From: Hirundichthys speculiger | Lineage: Eukaryota; Chordata; Actinopteri; Beloniformes; Exocoetidae | NCBI GenBank assembly: GCA_018398805.1 | Contig: JAGFBZ010000936.1 | Location: forward strand, 186,001-250,000 | Reading direction: 5' to 3' | Length of the DNA: 64,000 nt | Shown here: piece by piece, positions 46,401 to 64,000 of the stretch | How positions within the stretch are numbered: the stretch's first letter is position 1 | Layout of the letters: each line of letters starts with the position of its first letter | Position numbers and translations under genes: made by a program | Notes under the pieces: model-generated | Told to the model about the DNA's origin: nothing | The model's input: the letters and a program-made list of their open reading frames with translations, nothing else | Database searches by the model: none

Positions 46401-49229
46401 GGTGTAAATGAAGTAACCAGTAAACAAAACATTAAATTAGGGATGGAACGGTTACCGGCATTACGGTAAATCACTGTGAAATTACCATTTATGTTTGACT
46501 TAATCTCATTATCACGCTCTATTACCGGGATATGCAATATCTTTCTGTATGTTTGCAGGTCACAGTTTCCTAAGTTGCATGCTGACTTGCAGTTCCATCC
46601 TCTGTCCATCGCAGCGTTTACCTCCACCTGTGTGTAGATGTGTTCGGGGTGTCGGCTGGCGTGGTGACCGGGTACCTAGTCCTCTGACCATCTCACCTCA
46701 GTGCTGCTACCTGCATCTGTTTATGTGGTCATTTCATTCAGTCCTTTGTGTAATCTCCTCTCTCTGTCCTACATCCTCTCTGTTCTGTCTTCCTTCTCTT
46801 TTTCTTTCTTTCTTTGCCTGGCTGGCCTTCGGCAGGAAGGTCCCCCCATATGAGTCAGTTCCAGGTTAAGGTTTCTTCCTCTTTAAGTAAAGTTTTTCCT
46901 TGCCACTGTTTGGCTTAAAGTTTTTCTCTCGCCGTGGGAGTTTTTTTTACTTGCCATTATCCTTGATTTGGATTATAATTTTAGTTAAAGATATTTGCTA
47001 GGGGGTCATGCTCTGGGTCCCTGTAAAGCGCCTAGAGACAAATGATATTGTAACAGACGCTATACAAATAAAGTTGAATTGAATCGAATATCAGCCTCAT
47101 TCAAGTCTCGCCAGCGACTCGCGACTGTGTCTCTCGTGAATATGTAGCTTGTAACATGGGCATCGTAACGTGAGCATGGCGGAAAGTGGCGATAGCATGC
47201 AGAACATTTACCAACCTACTAAAAGGATGAAATTCGACATCTGGGAATATTTTGGTCTTTCAAGAATGCAGAGGGACAACTGGTGGAGGACAATTATCCT
47301 GTCTGCAGAGCACTTGTTTAAATTTTATTGTAATTTGTACAAGTAATTGTTTCTTTATTTGCACATTTATACTTCTTTAAGGTTCAGCTTAAAGTCCAGT
47401 TTATTTCATTTGAACTTGCACTATAATTTTTGCTCCTGATAATTGTTTGCATATTTTGACCTACTATGGTTGTTAAAGTGTTCATTTAAACTTGCACCAG
47501 ACAAATAATCTTTGTTCCTGTAATTTATTTTGTTCATTTAAAATAAAATCTCTTTCTGTTGTTGTTTTCCCTTTTAATGTGAAAGTTTCATTTTGATAAG
47601 ATTTTGGCTTCTAATGTTTTAGTATGACAAGAAAATCACAAGATTTTGTGAAATAATTTTAATGTATGTGTTTTTTGGACATTTGTACAGCAATTGAGAA
47701 CAACGAGATAATATCGTAGACCGTGATAATTTTGTGACTATTATCGAGATAACAAATTTTCCATATCGCTGCATTCCTACATGAAATATAAATTACTTGG
47801 TATTGCTTGGTGCCTGGACTCCCGTACTTGCCGATACTGATACCGGCATTTCTGGCAGTATCGGAGCAACTTCCGATACTGGTATCAGATTCAGAACAAC
47901 ACTACCTGTGATCTTGGGAAAGATATTACTCTGTTTCAAAGAGATAAAATTATCAATTATTAATGATCGAATTATTAATCTGCACCAAACCATCAAAACA
48001 ACTAAGGCCACTGAGGAAAATTAGGTTAAGAACTGACCAGTGCATCAGTAAAACCTGGAAGGAATAGTGGTGGACCAACATCTCTAAGGAAGAGAAGTGA
48101 TCAGAAATCAGTCGCAACTAGTGCTGGGCAATATGACGATACATATCGTGGGGACGATAGAAAAGTGTGTATCGTGCCATTTCTCTTCTATCGTTTCTAT
48201 TGTTTCTAACCTAATTTTATCAATTATTACAGCAAATATGTAATTAACCTGCAATGATAAATTTGATAGAAACATATCTACTTCTACAAAGTAGCCTTTT
48301 ATGTTTGCACTTTTATTCATGGTTAATGCCTTCAACAGAGTTCTCTTCAACCCTGATGTTTACTTTAGACACTTTATATTGGTTTGCAAACTTTGCACTA
48401 CAAGGTTACAGATTTCAGAAAGTTGAAAAATAATTTGTGTTTATTTTTTATAGCTGAACTTCAGTGCAAAAATGTGTTTTTCCTCTCAGAAACTTAAAAA
48501 AAATGTGAAAGCTACTGTACCTCTTTACCTACCTGTTTTTGCTGCACTAAAATGTATGTTTGTGACAGTTCAGCTAAATGTCCTTTCAAAATAAAGTTGA
48601 AAAGTAAGCAATGAAATTTTTGTCAAACTTTTCAGAGAATAACTGAAAACATATTTTATTATGGTATATCGTGATATATATCGTTATCGTGATATAAAAT
48701 AGTCCATATCGTGATATATGATTTTTTTTCCATATCGCCCAGCACTAGTCACAACCAAAACCAATCAGATGCAACCATGACAGTTGAATAGAAAAAATAT
48801 TTTTAATTTATTATTTTTTTCATAGGCTATCTCCTGCCTGGAGTCAATTTCAGCTACAGAGAAGAAAGACATTACCATTATACACTTACGTTTTTGTGTC
48901 GCAAGTCAAACGGTTGTCGTAGTTTTTCATGTTTTCCTAATATCGTACAGCACTACTGCGCCTAATTAATCTTCTAGGAACGTAACACAAGAAAATACTC
49001 ATAATGGCTAACTGTAGCAAGAGTATTAATGACTATCACGAAATGCAAATAACACATTCAAATCATCTAACGTTGTCCATGAAAATTCTTAAGCGTGCAC
49101 AGTAGTAAACTTCTACCAGAACCATCGACCGTAACTGGTCACTTAGCAAGACTACCTTTCAACTGTCGCAGGAGCAGACATGATGCGAGTTCCCCTCTGA
49201 AGAAGAAACCGACAGCCCCACGCTGCCAT
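34473..49229 (-). CDS. mrpl3: Mitochondrial large-subunit ribosomal protein uL3m
   Basis: This is a structural component of the mitochondrial ribosome large subunit, made in the cytosol and imported. Ten minus-strand coding exons, all with GT/AG borders and matching phases: 49229-49156, 43286-43105, 43008-42917, 41189-41091, 37817-37718, 37593-37533, 37270-37159, 37057-36980, 36875-36798, 34622-34473. They sum to 1026 bases, that is 341 residues plus stop; human MRPL3 is about 348. The N terminus [17 protein letters not shown] is basic and lacks acidic residues, like a mitochondrial targeting signal. Diagnostic L3 blocks: [100 protein letters not shown]. The C terminus is acidic ([17 protein letters not shown]). 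Start chosen as the upstream ATG because it gives the targeting peptide. No lesion seen. Introns are rich in repeats. Confidence 0.95.
38841..39462 (-). mobile_element. hAT-type miniature element, copy 1, in mrpl3 intron 4
   Basis: The right end reads gcccagcacta. The body (tatcacgatatggac..., cttctgaaatctg..., ttatattgtccccacgg) matches the copy at 48119-48747 in reverse orientation along its whole length. The left terminal tagtgctgggc is lost and replaced by T-rich sequence. It is non-coding. Confidence 0.8.
39600..40090 (-). mobile_element. LINE 3' coding fragment in mrpl3 intron 4
   Basis: The minus-strand frame from 40006 to 39740 reads [40 protein letters not shown] and [18 protein letters not shown], the C-terminal part of a common fish non-LTR retrotransposon. 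Stops and frame breaks surround it. The clade is not fixed. Confidence 0.65.
40861..40960. repeat. Dispersed repeat fragment, cagtggttctcaa terminus
   Basis: The sequence gcagtggttctcaattattt followed by a C-rich gcgccccccc block matches the terminal part of widespread vertebrate hAT-type repeats. The other end is not found, so this is a fragment. Confidence 0.4.
41400..41812 (-). mobile_element. LINE reverse-transcriptase C-terminal fragment in mrpl3 intron 3
   Basis: The minus strand reads [40 protein letters not shown] and [11 protein letters not shown], the region after the catalytic core in L2/Jockey-type reverse transcriptases. A frame change follows near 41620. It lies between mrpl3 exons 3 and 4 and is not functional. 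Confidence 0.7.
42040..42420 (-). mobile_element. Tc1 fragment related to the salmonid / Sleeping Beauty-type group
   Basis: Segments gcttcttcctcgccgagcgg, aacctatcagaagcttccaa, agccatgacatcat and gtacataaacttctggcttc appear in the order known from this fish Tc1 group. Much of the transposase is deleted and no frame remains. It lies in mrpl3 intron 3. Confidence 0.6.
43440..43965 (+). mobile_element. LINE (L2-like) 3' end with degraded RT C terminus
   Basis: Bases 43480-43790 give [50 protein letters not shown] and [10 protein letters not shown] with a few stops. A 3' UTR follows, ending caagcactttgaattgcctt and ctctacaaataaacttgcc. This is the classic C terminus plus 3' end of a fish L2-like LINE. 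It lies in mrpl3 intron 1, antisense to the gene. Confidence 0.75.
45194..45878. mobile_element. hAT miniature element with perfect 8-bp duplication
   Basis: The ends are taggggtgtgaat and, on the right, tttacacccccta-like tttacacccctac with the element ending at CCCTA. The flanking octamer ccaacaag is identical on both sides (45186-45193 and 45879-45886). Length is 685 bp with no transposase. The perfect duplication suggests recent insertion. It lies in mrpl3 intron 1. Confidence 0.88.
46438..47779. mobile_element. hAT-type element (middle layer), 8-bp duplication with one mismatch
   Basis: The element begins tagggatggaacggttaccg and ends gctgcattccta. It is flanked by cattaaat (46430-46437) and catgaaat (47780-47787). 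Excluding the LINE insertion inside it, the element is about 0.8 kb with no recognisable transposase. A short frame near 47176 (gcatggcggaaagtggcg...) is not extended. Confidence 0.7.
46542..47086 (+). mobile_element. LINE 3' end (inner layer), target duplication AATATC
   Basis: The segment contains tgagtcagttccaggttaag, tttttccttgccactgtttg, gggggtcatgctctgggtcc and ctatacaaataaagttgaat, the standard 3' end of a fish LINE with a GAATT tail. AATATC occurs immediately on each side (46536-46541 and 47087-47092). The insert is 5'-truncated, carrying only the 3' end. Confidence 0.75.
48119..48747 (+). mobile_element. hAT miniature element, copy 2, in mrpl3 intron 1
   Basis: The inverted ends are tagtgctgggcaatatg and catatcgcccagcacta. 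The flanks gtcgcaac (48111-48118) and gtcacaac (48748-48755) are an 8-bp duplication with one change. The body is the reverse complement of copy 1 at 38841-39462. It has no coding capacity. Confidence 0.88.
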
Positions 49230-49498
49230 GACGCTCCCTCGTTCTGGACACCGATATATAGATGAAGAATAAATATCACTACATATAAACTAAAAGATCA
49301 TGGTGTCGCAGACTCTTACACACGCTTTCCTTTTCGTCCTGTAAATGTCACCCTTTCTACTTCCGGTACTTATCCAAAACACTTCCGCAGAAGTAGAGCT
49401 AATGCCAACGGTTCCGCACAACGACAGGTTGGGTGACATAACAAACAATATAAATCCTTTACTCACAAAAGCAATGTCAATATTGTGTTTTGTATTAT

Positions 49499-49537
49499 TA
49501 CTATTATTATTATTATTATTGTTGTTGTTGTTGTTGT
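49499..49537. repeat. ATT then GTT trinucleotide microsatellite
   Basis: About seven ATT/TTA units are followed by five GTT units, just upstream of mrpl3 on its minus-strand 5' side. The overlapping plus-strand open frame is explained by this tract. Confidence 0.85.
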
Positions 49538-49699
49538 GTTGTCTGTCTTATAGATACATAATTATATCAGATTTTACAACTGATATAAAAAGAACTGAAA
49601 AGAATAAGTCTGCTTGGGAATGCCAATTGCATTGTAGAGAAAGGCAAGCCACGTTGGCAGCTACACAAGTGGATAGTAAACAACAACATGACTCATAAG

Positions 49700-52200
49700 A
49701 GGCCAAAAAAAGAAAGAGAGAAAGAAAAAAAACAGAAATTAAACATATTAATAACTTCTTGTGCGAATTTAACAGTCAAACCAAGATAGTGTTATTTGAA
49801 GAAGATGGAGCTTTTAATTGGTTTAGGAACATATGAGATCCTGAAGATGGCATAGCTGGTCCCAACTAGTACTTCCGTAGAGACAGGGAACACGTTTGTT
49901 TTTTATTTGTCTTATCTTGTTTTTAGTGCAAGTGCATATACAGCAAACCAGTTTGGGAGTTACAAATCTTTTAAGTCATGTACTATTTACAAATGAATGG
50001 ATGCAGGGCTTACAGTCCTTCAAGCTGGCTAGCTCTTCTAACACCGTCAGTCAACGGATGAAACATGACTTCATTTGCATATGCATTTAGGATCTGTTTT
50101 CAAAGTCTTGCAAAACTGACTACGGAAACTAATGTGTATGTGAAGAAAGAAATAGTTGCAAAATTATGATAAATCAGAAACACAGATAACTATGTTTCAG
50201 GGATTCTGTTTTGTTTTTTTAATCTGACCACTACAGAGATTTACAAGTTCAACTGTGAAAAAAGAGCAAAACTGTAACAGTATTGCAATAACAGTACTAA
50301 CCTATAAATGACACTGTCATGTACAGAGACCACAAGTAAACAAACTGAATGGACACATCTGAAGAACAGTACATTGCTTGCCAGGTTTATATTTACATAC
50401 ACCAGGCAAGAAAGCATTGAAAAGTTATGAGAAGCACTTCCAGACTAAGCCACACAACAGTATTTAACCATAACTATGTTCGCGAATTATTCAACAAAAT
50501 AGAAATACAGTGATCCCTTATCTTTCGCGGTTAATGGGGACCAGCGCTCCCCCACGAAAATCAAAATCCGTGAACTGAAGCTGGAGCCCCCCGGCCCTAA
50601 ATAATGTGTTTAAAATATGTTTAAAAACCGCAAAAAAGTAGCAAGGCACTGCAGTGAAACAAGACAAAGGCTAAACTGTGGTCTTTCTGTTTCCCCCACA
50701 GCCTCTGGTCTCCGAACTGTAGTAAATGCGTCTCGGCCAATCAGCACAGTCCTGGGCCGTCTGCGTTTCTCGTGTTGCTCACAGGAGGCGGTGAGTCATC
50801 ATTTAACGTTTTGCTGGCAGCTTCGGCCTCTCGTCTGCAGTGGGGTTGGATTTTTCCCAGAATTTCCAAGTGTTTTTTTTTCTTGATTTTTTTTATTATA
50901 TTATATATTTCTGAAAAATCCGCGAATAGCTAAAACCACGGAACTTAAAGCGCGAATTGGCAAGGGATCACTGTAGTTCAGTAAAGAAGGACAGAGCAAC
51001 ATGTTGGTACTCTCTACCACTGCTGTGCAGAACCAGATATGTAGCCATCAGCAAGGTGGATTTCCTAAGAGTGAAATGCTGTATGATGACATGATCACAA
51101 ACCCAATTAAATTAGATTTAATCTTGGATCTCCTTGTCATTCGTTATAAATGGCTGATTTACTTTCTGTTTTGTTTTCTTACCTGCGTTTGGGATCAGCA
51201 ACTATCAACTTTAGGCAAAAAAAAAAAAAAAAAAAAAAAGTGCTGCTCCTGTGGAAGATGTCCTTCCAGTCACTTTCAGAAAACATGTAGTGATGTGGGT
51301 AGTTTCTGAGGAGGAAACAGATATCAGGAGGCCCACAGCTGTCAGAAACTGAGGCACGTATAAAATATACTCTCAGGACTGTCCAAGTTTAGTTTGCCCT
51401 AATTAACTGCAGAATAATGAAATAATTTATTCTTGCATTTTAATGTGTGTCGGGGAACAAGAAGAAGGAAGATTTTATCGATGAAGGTGTCTATGGAAAG
51501 TGTTATTTCTGTGAGATATGGAAGTCTGTGTGGCATTTCCTGTGGTATTTAGGCCTGGCTATTCAAAAAAGAGACTGGAAAATGTGTGAAATCAAATCAA
51601 ATCTCTCTTGAGGTCTGCTTTTAAAGTACAAATAGAATGTAAAATTAGGAGCCAACAGAGAAAAACAAAATTAATCAGCCAACGGACCTTGTTCCAGATA
51701 TGACAAGATTATCCTTCCTCATCCTGCACATTAATTCAATACAGCTTGATTGCACATACAAACTTATTTTTGTCACGTAAAGAGAAACTGACTTCATTAA
51801 TTTCCCTTGGAGACTCAATCAAATGTAAATCATAGCCTCAAGATAGAAAACTGCATCCTTAATCATTTCCCACAGTGGTAAGACAGCTGCTTACTGGTTA
51901 TGATAACGTTTAATATTTTAAGAAAGTTGGTAAAATCACTTATATGGCAACTAGTTGTGAGTCTATCAGAAGATGGTTTCCAGTACGGGACATTTTCCCC
52001 CCACATTAATCATAACTACCACTTGCATTACTCTTACCTTAAACTCAATACATCTTTCAAATCTGATGTTTTTCATTACTGAGACTTGCTGTCTCTCCTC
52101 ATAAGGAAAATGCAATCCACAATATGACTGTGTGAACAGATTTGGGTCTCCAGAACTCGAGCAAAACCTGAGTCCAACACACAAGTACAAATAACAAATC
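49700..52200. other. Intergenic DNA between mrpl3 and cpne4
   Basis: Apart from the element at 50508-50973, an A tract at 51218-51239 and short open frames, I see nothing. The first few hundred bases 5' of mrpl3 (49230-49400) should hold its promoter, but no motif stands out. Confidence 0.5.
50508..50973 (+). mobile_element. Non-autonomous DNA element, cagtgatccc family, copy 2
   Basis: The ends are cagtgatcccttatctttcg and, on the right, ggcaagggatcactg, with TA on both sides (50506-50507, 50974-50975). The length is 466 bp. The interior matches the copy in cspg5 intron 1 in reverse. TA duplication fits a Tc1/mariner-like or pogo-like source. Confidence 0.82.
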
Positions 52201-52227
52201 ACACTAAAATGAGAAAACCAAAGTATC

Positions 52228-52233
52228 TTTATT
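52228..52233 (-). terminator. cpne4: Candidate poly(A) signal for cpne4
   Basis: AATAAA on the minus strand lies about 825 bases after the copine stop codon. A second AATAAA is at 52468-52473. Either could end the transcript. Confidence 0.4.
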
Positions 52234-53057
52234 ATGATCAACATGCAGAATACAGAAAAAAAAACAGTTTTCAGCTCACAGACAGGTGTCTACCACACAC
52301 AGTTGCCTACCCTCCCAAAACCCTTTATAATTTAAGAAGGTTGTTAAGAAATTATTACAATTATTCAGTTTGTCATTTCCATTTAGCAAAATCACAATTA
52401 AATCTGTAAGAAAAAGAACCCCCAAAACCCAAGCTGACCTCCAGTCTCACACAAATGACAGAGATACTTTATTTCATAACTAGCAAGCAGCTACTGAAGA
52501 TTGGTTATTAGTGGGAACTGCATTATCTATGCATTTATGCAGTACACTAACTGGAATTTCGCCATTCCCATAAATAACATTTGCAATGCTAATTCTAAAC
52601 ATTTTCAGCTAGGCAGGCTCATATTTAGGCTTTTTCACTCCCACATTTATCTTTTGGTTTATGTGCTTGCTAGTTATCTAAACAAGGTATGAGTGTCATT
52701 TCTTCTATGGTGAGCTACGGTCAGAGTTTGCATGCTGCTTCAGAAGACTATTCCTTTATTTTTCTAGAAATACCTTTACAATATACATTAGATCGTAATA
52801 ATTTTTCAAATGCCTTTGTGGCCAAACATGCAATAGTCATCAAGAGAGAAGTTCAAATTCTTTCACCATAACAAGCTATTTCTCTGAGCTAGACTACTGT
52901 ATGTACTATTGTTGTTAATACATATTTGTGTATGTTCGCTTGTGCTTTTGGATATGTATATGAATTGTAGAGTGTGTCAATGTATATATGTTATTTAAAT
53001 ATGTAGATGAGAGACTGAGTATAGAACTGTATTAATGTGTGTGCTCATAGTCCATTG

Positions 53058-62269
<9,212 letters not shown>

Positions 62270-64000
62270 CTGTCAGAGGGAAATCATTTTAAACTATACT
62301 CCATCTGTATTGTGCATGTACAGAAAGGAATGCATTCTGTGAGTGCACTTGAAATGGGCAGAATAATCAATTACACCTTGGTGATGCTGCATTTGTTGGT
62401 GTGCACATCTACAACTGAATGTAATTAGGTCGTAAGGGTGGGATCTTGCATAACTATTTAGTCTTCTATTTTTTTTCAAGCTATTACTGGGAAAAACAGG
62501 TTGGAAAGGAGGAGCCTACAGTATTTACTGAGTGGATCCTGTGATAATTTCCAATTTTCATCAGAAACGTACATTCATCAAGACACCAGTAAGCTTGTTT
62601 TAGACGCTCCAAAGGACAACTTAGATAACAGCAACAAAGCATTTAAACTGAGGGAGGAGGGATGTGGCAGAGCACTGCAGGAGCTTTGCTCTGCAGACAA
62701 ACCCACGGGCCCTGCTGCCTAACGCAGACTTTAACAAGCAGTGTGGCATGAGCTTTACATGATTTTTGCAGAACTGCTGCTTCTGTGCTTGAATGAATTA
62801 ATATCACAGAACTTTCTGTTGCAGTGTCTCAGTGCCGCAGCTACTGCCTGCACATTCATTTGCCTTTGTTAAGTCAATAGTAACACATCGCTGATATGAT
62901 TTGAAAACTGAAGACCAGAGAGATGATTGCTTCTAAGATAGCGACTGGGGAACAAATCAAAACGTGACTTTTCTTTTTAATTCTCATTCAAGGAGGGAAA
63001 TAGAGGCACTGAAAAACTGACTTATTCTGTCAATTCACTAACATTATTATATCCCCATTGAGTTTCCGCCCTAAATAAAGTAGACCTAGTCAAAAATCTC
63101 CCTGTGGTAATATGCAGTTACTAGAGGAAAAAGAAAATCATCATCACAACATGAAATATAAAGTATTTTCAGCAGTTGACTGCACATTAAATCAACGGTA
63201 TCACATGTATTCTTGCTATTAAGAGACCAATATGATGATAAATGTTCCAGTGCTACAGTTTTGCTGAGAACTGACTTCTTGATCCCACACAAGAGATTAA
63301 TGGGCACCATAACAAAACTCTACATGGCACACGGCTGGCCTGAGGTTCAGGGTGTGGCTGAGACATGCATTAATTAACGCAATAATTTCTTCATCTGGTG
63401 GCCAGAATGAAAATCATGATGTCCCACATATGTAATTCACACACCACGCAGCTGGTGGGAAGCCAGCGTAAGCTGTGTGGGCTGGACGCTCAGCATGTCC
63501 AGGCCTGACATGTACGAAGGAAGATCAAGTGAGTAAAAAGTTGCAGGTGTGCTTTACAAGGATATACGTAGAAGAATTTGGGGACCTTTTACTTTAAAGA
63601 TAAAACTAAACCTAATTTCCTATGAAATGGTGCATGGGTAACACCCTAAACCACATAGCGTAGTATTGCTACTCATATTTCTTTATTTCATCTATTGGTT
63701 TAATGAAACCTTGCTCTGAGTTTTTATCCCAGTCATTTCGCATGTAAAATAACGTGTGAAACACTTAAAGGTCTATTATTCAGGACAGTCTCTCTCTCTC
63801 TCTCTCTTACTTCTCATTTATTTAGTTTCTCTTTTGTTAACCAAAAGACTGTTGTATAATCTGGATGTTCATTTGCTTTAGACAACACGACAGGGACTCA
63901 AAGACTGTCGCATGCATGTGAAGCCTGGAGAAAATGAAAATGCACTTCTTTTCCTTGTGTTATATGTTTGCAGATTTAATACATAAAAAGTTTAAGAAAA
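62270..64000. other. cpne4: cpne4 intron reaching the right edge, no exon seen
   Basis: I find no block resembling the expected preceding copine exons, so they lie beyond the window. A short CT tract is at 63789-63807. The open frames are short and unsupported. Confidence 0.55.

Larger units (their letters stand above)
46153..47904. mobile_element. Interrupted hAT-type repeat (outer layer of a nest)
   Basis: The left part (46153-46437) has tagagattttccaatac and ctgataccgattccaattct. The right part (47780-47904) has cttgccgatactgataccgg and gatactggtatcagattcag, ending acta. These motifs are the two halves of a cgatacc-rich fish repeat. They are separated exactly by the element at 46438-47779. 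I found no matching 8-bp duplication for this outer layer. Confidence 0.5.

Noticed and set aside
49345..49698. A 117-codon plus-strand frame upstream of mrpl3
   Set aside because: It runs through an ATT/GTT microsatellite giving a leucine run, and it has no recognisable domain.

Overview
This window is vertebrate nuclear DNA, almost certainly from a teleost fish. It contains intron-split genes with GT/AG junctions, many fish-type dispersed repeats (Tc1/mariner, hAT miniature elements, L2-like and other LINE fragments, TA and TTAA insertion footprints) and abundant CA, AAT and poly-T tracts. No prokaryotic or viral gene layout is present.

Three host genes can be read. (1) A plus-strand chondroitin sulfate proteoglycan 5 / neuroglycan C gene (cspg5) runs from its signal-peptide exon at 9314 to its conserved last exon at 20109-20424, with a poly(A) signal at 21165. 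Its EGF-like, transmembrane and juxtamembrane exons are well kept. However, exon 2 changes frame twice at C runs, and the last exon carries an 8-base frame-breaking insertion plus a 119-bp tandem duplication. (2) mrpl3, the mitochondrial ribosomal protein uL3m, lies on the minus strand with ten coding exons between 49229 and 34473. They join in frame to about 341 residues. (3) The 3' half of a copine gene, best matched to cpne4, lies on the minus strand from beyond the right edge to a stop at 53058. Seven exons encode most of the copine/VWA domain. mrpl3 and cpne4 are in tandem, 3.8 kb apart between the mrpl3 start codon and the cpne4 stop codon. As recalled from general knowledge, MRPL3 and CPNE4 are also neighbours in human.

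The left 7.5 kb is repeat-dominated. A 12-bp minisatellite with a 120-bp higher-order period is split into two blocks (1-652 and 5840-6647) by a 5.19-kb element with CACTGTAA termini and a TA target duplication. That element carries an intron-containing gene remnant of a multicopy fish protein family and a nested TTAA-flanked miniature element. To its right lies a LINE reverse-transcriptase fragment fused to a Tc1 transposase fragment.

Intergenic DNA from about 23.8 to 34.4 kb holds a nearly complete Tc1-like transposon at 31775-33009 and little else. The mrpl3 introns hold hAT miniature elements with 8-bp duplications, a hAT-in-hAT-plus-LINE nest, and LINE and Tc1 fragments. The last cpne4 intron holds a 406-bp near-perfect palindrome and a Tc1 copy split by a candidate 1.7-kb solo LTR. 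I see no CRISPR array, rRNA or convincing tRNA.

The most notable observations are the damaged 3' end of cspg5, the composite insertion at the left edge, an unassigned terminal-exon-like open frame at 22529-23269 with a telomere-like splice acceptor, and inverted hAT copies flanking mrpl3 exons 2-4.
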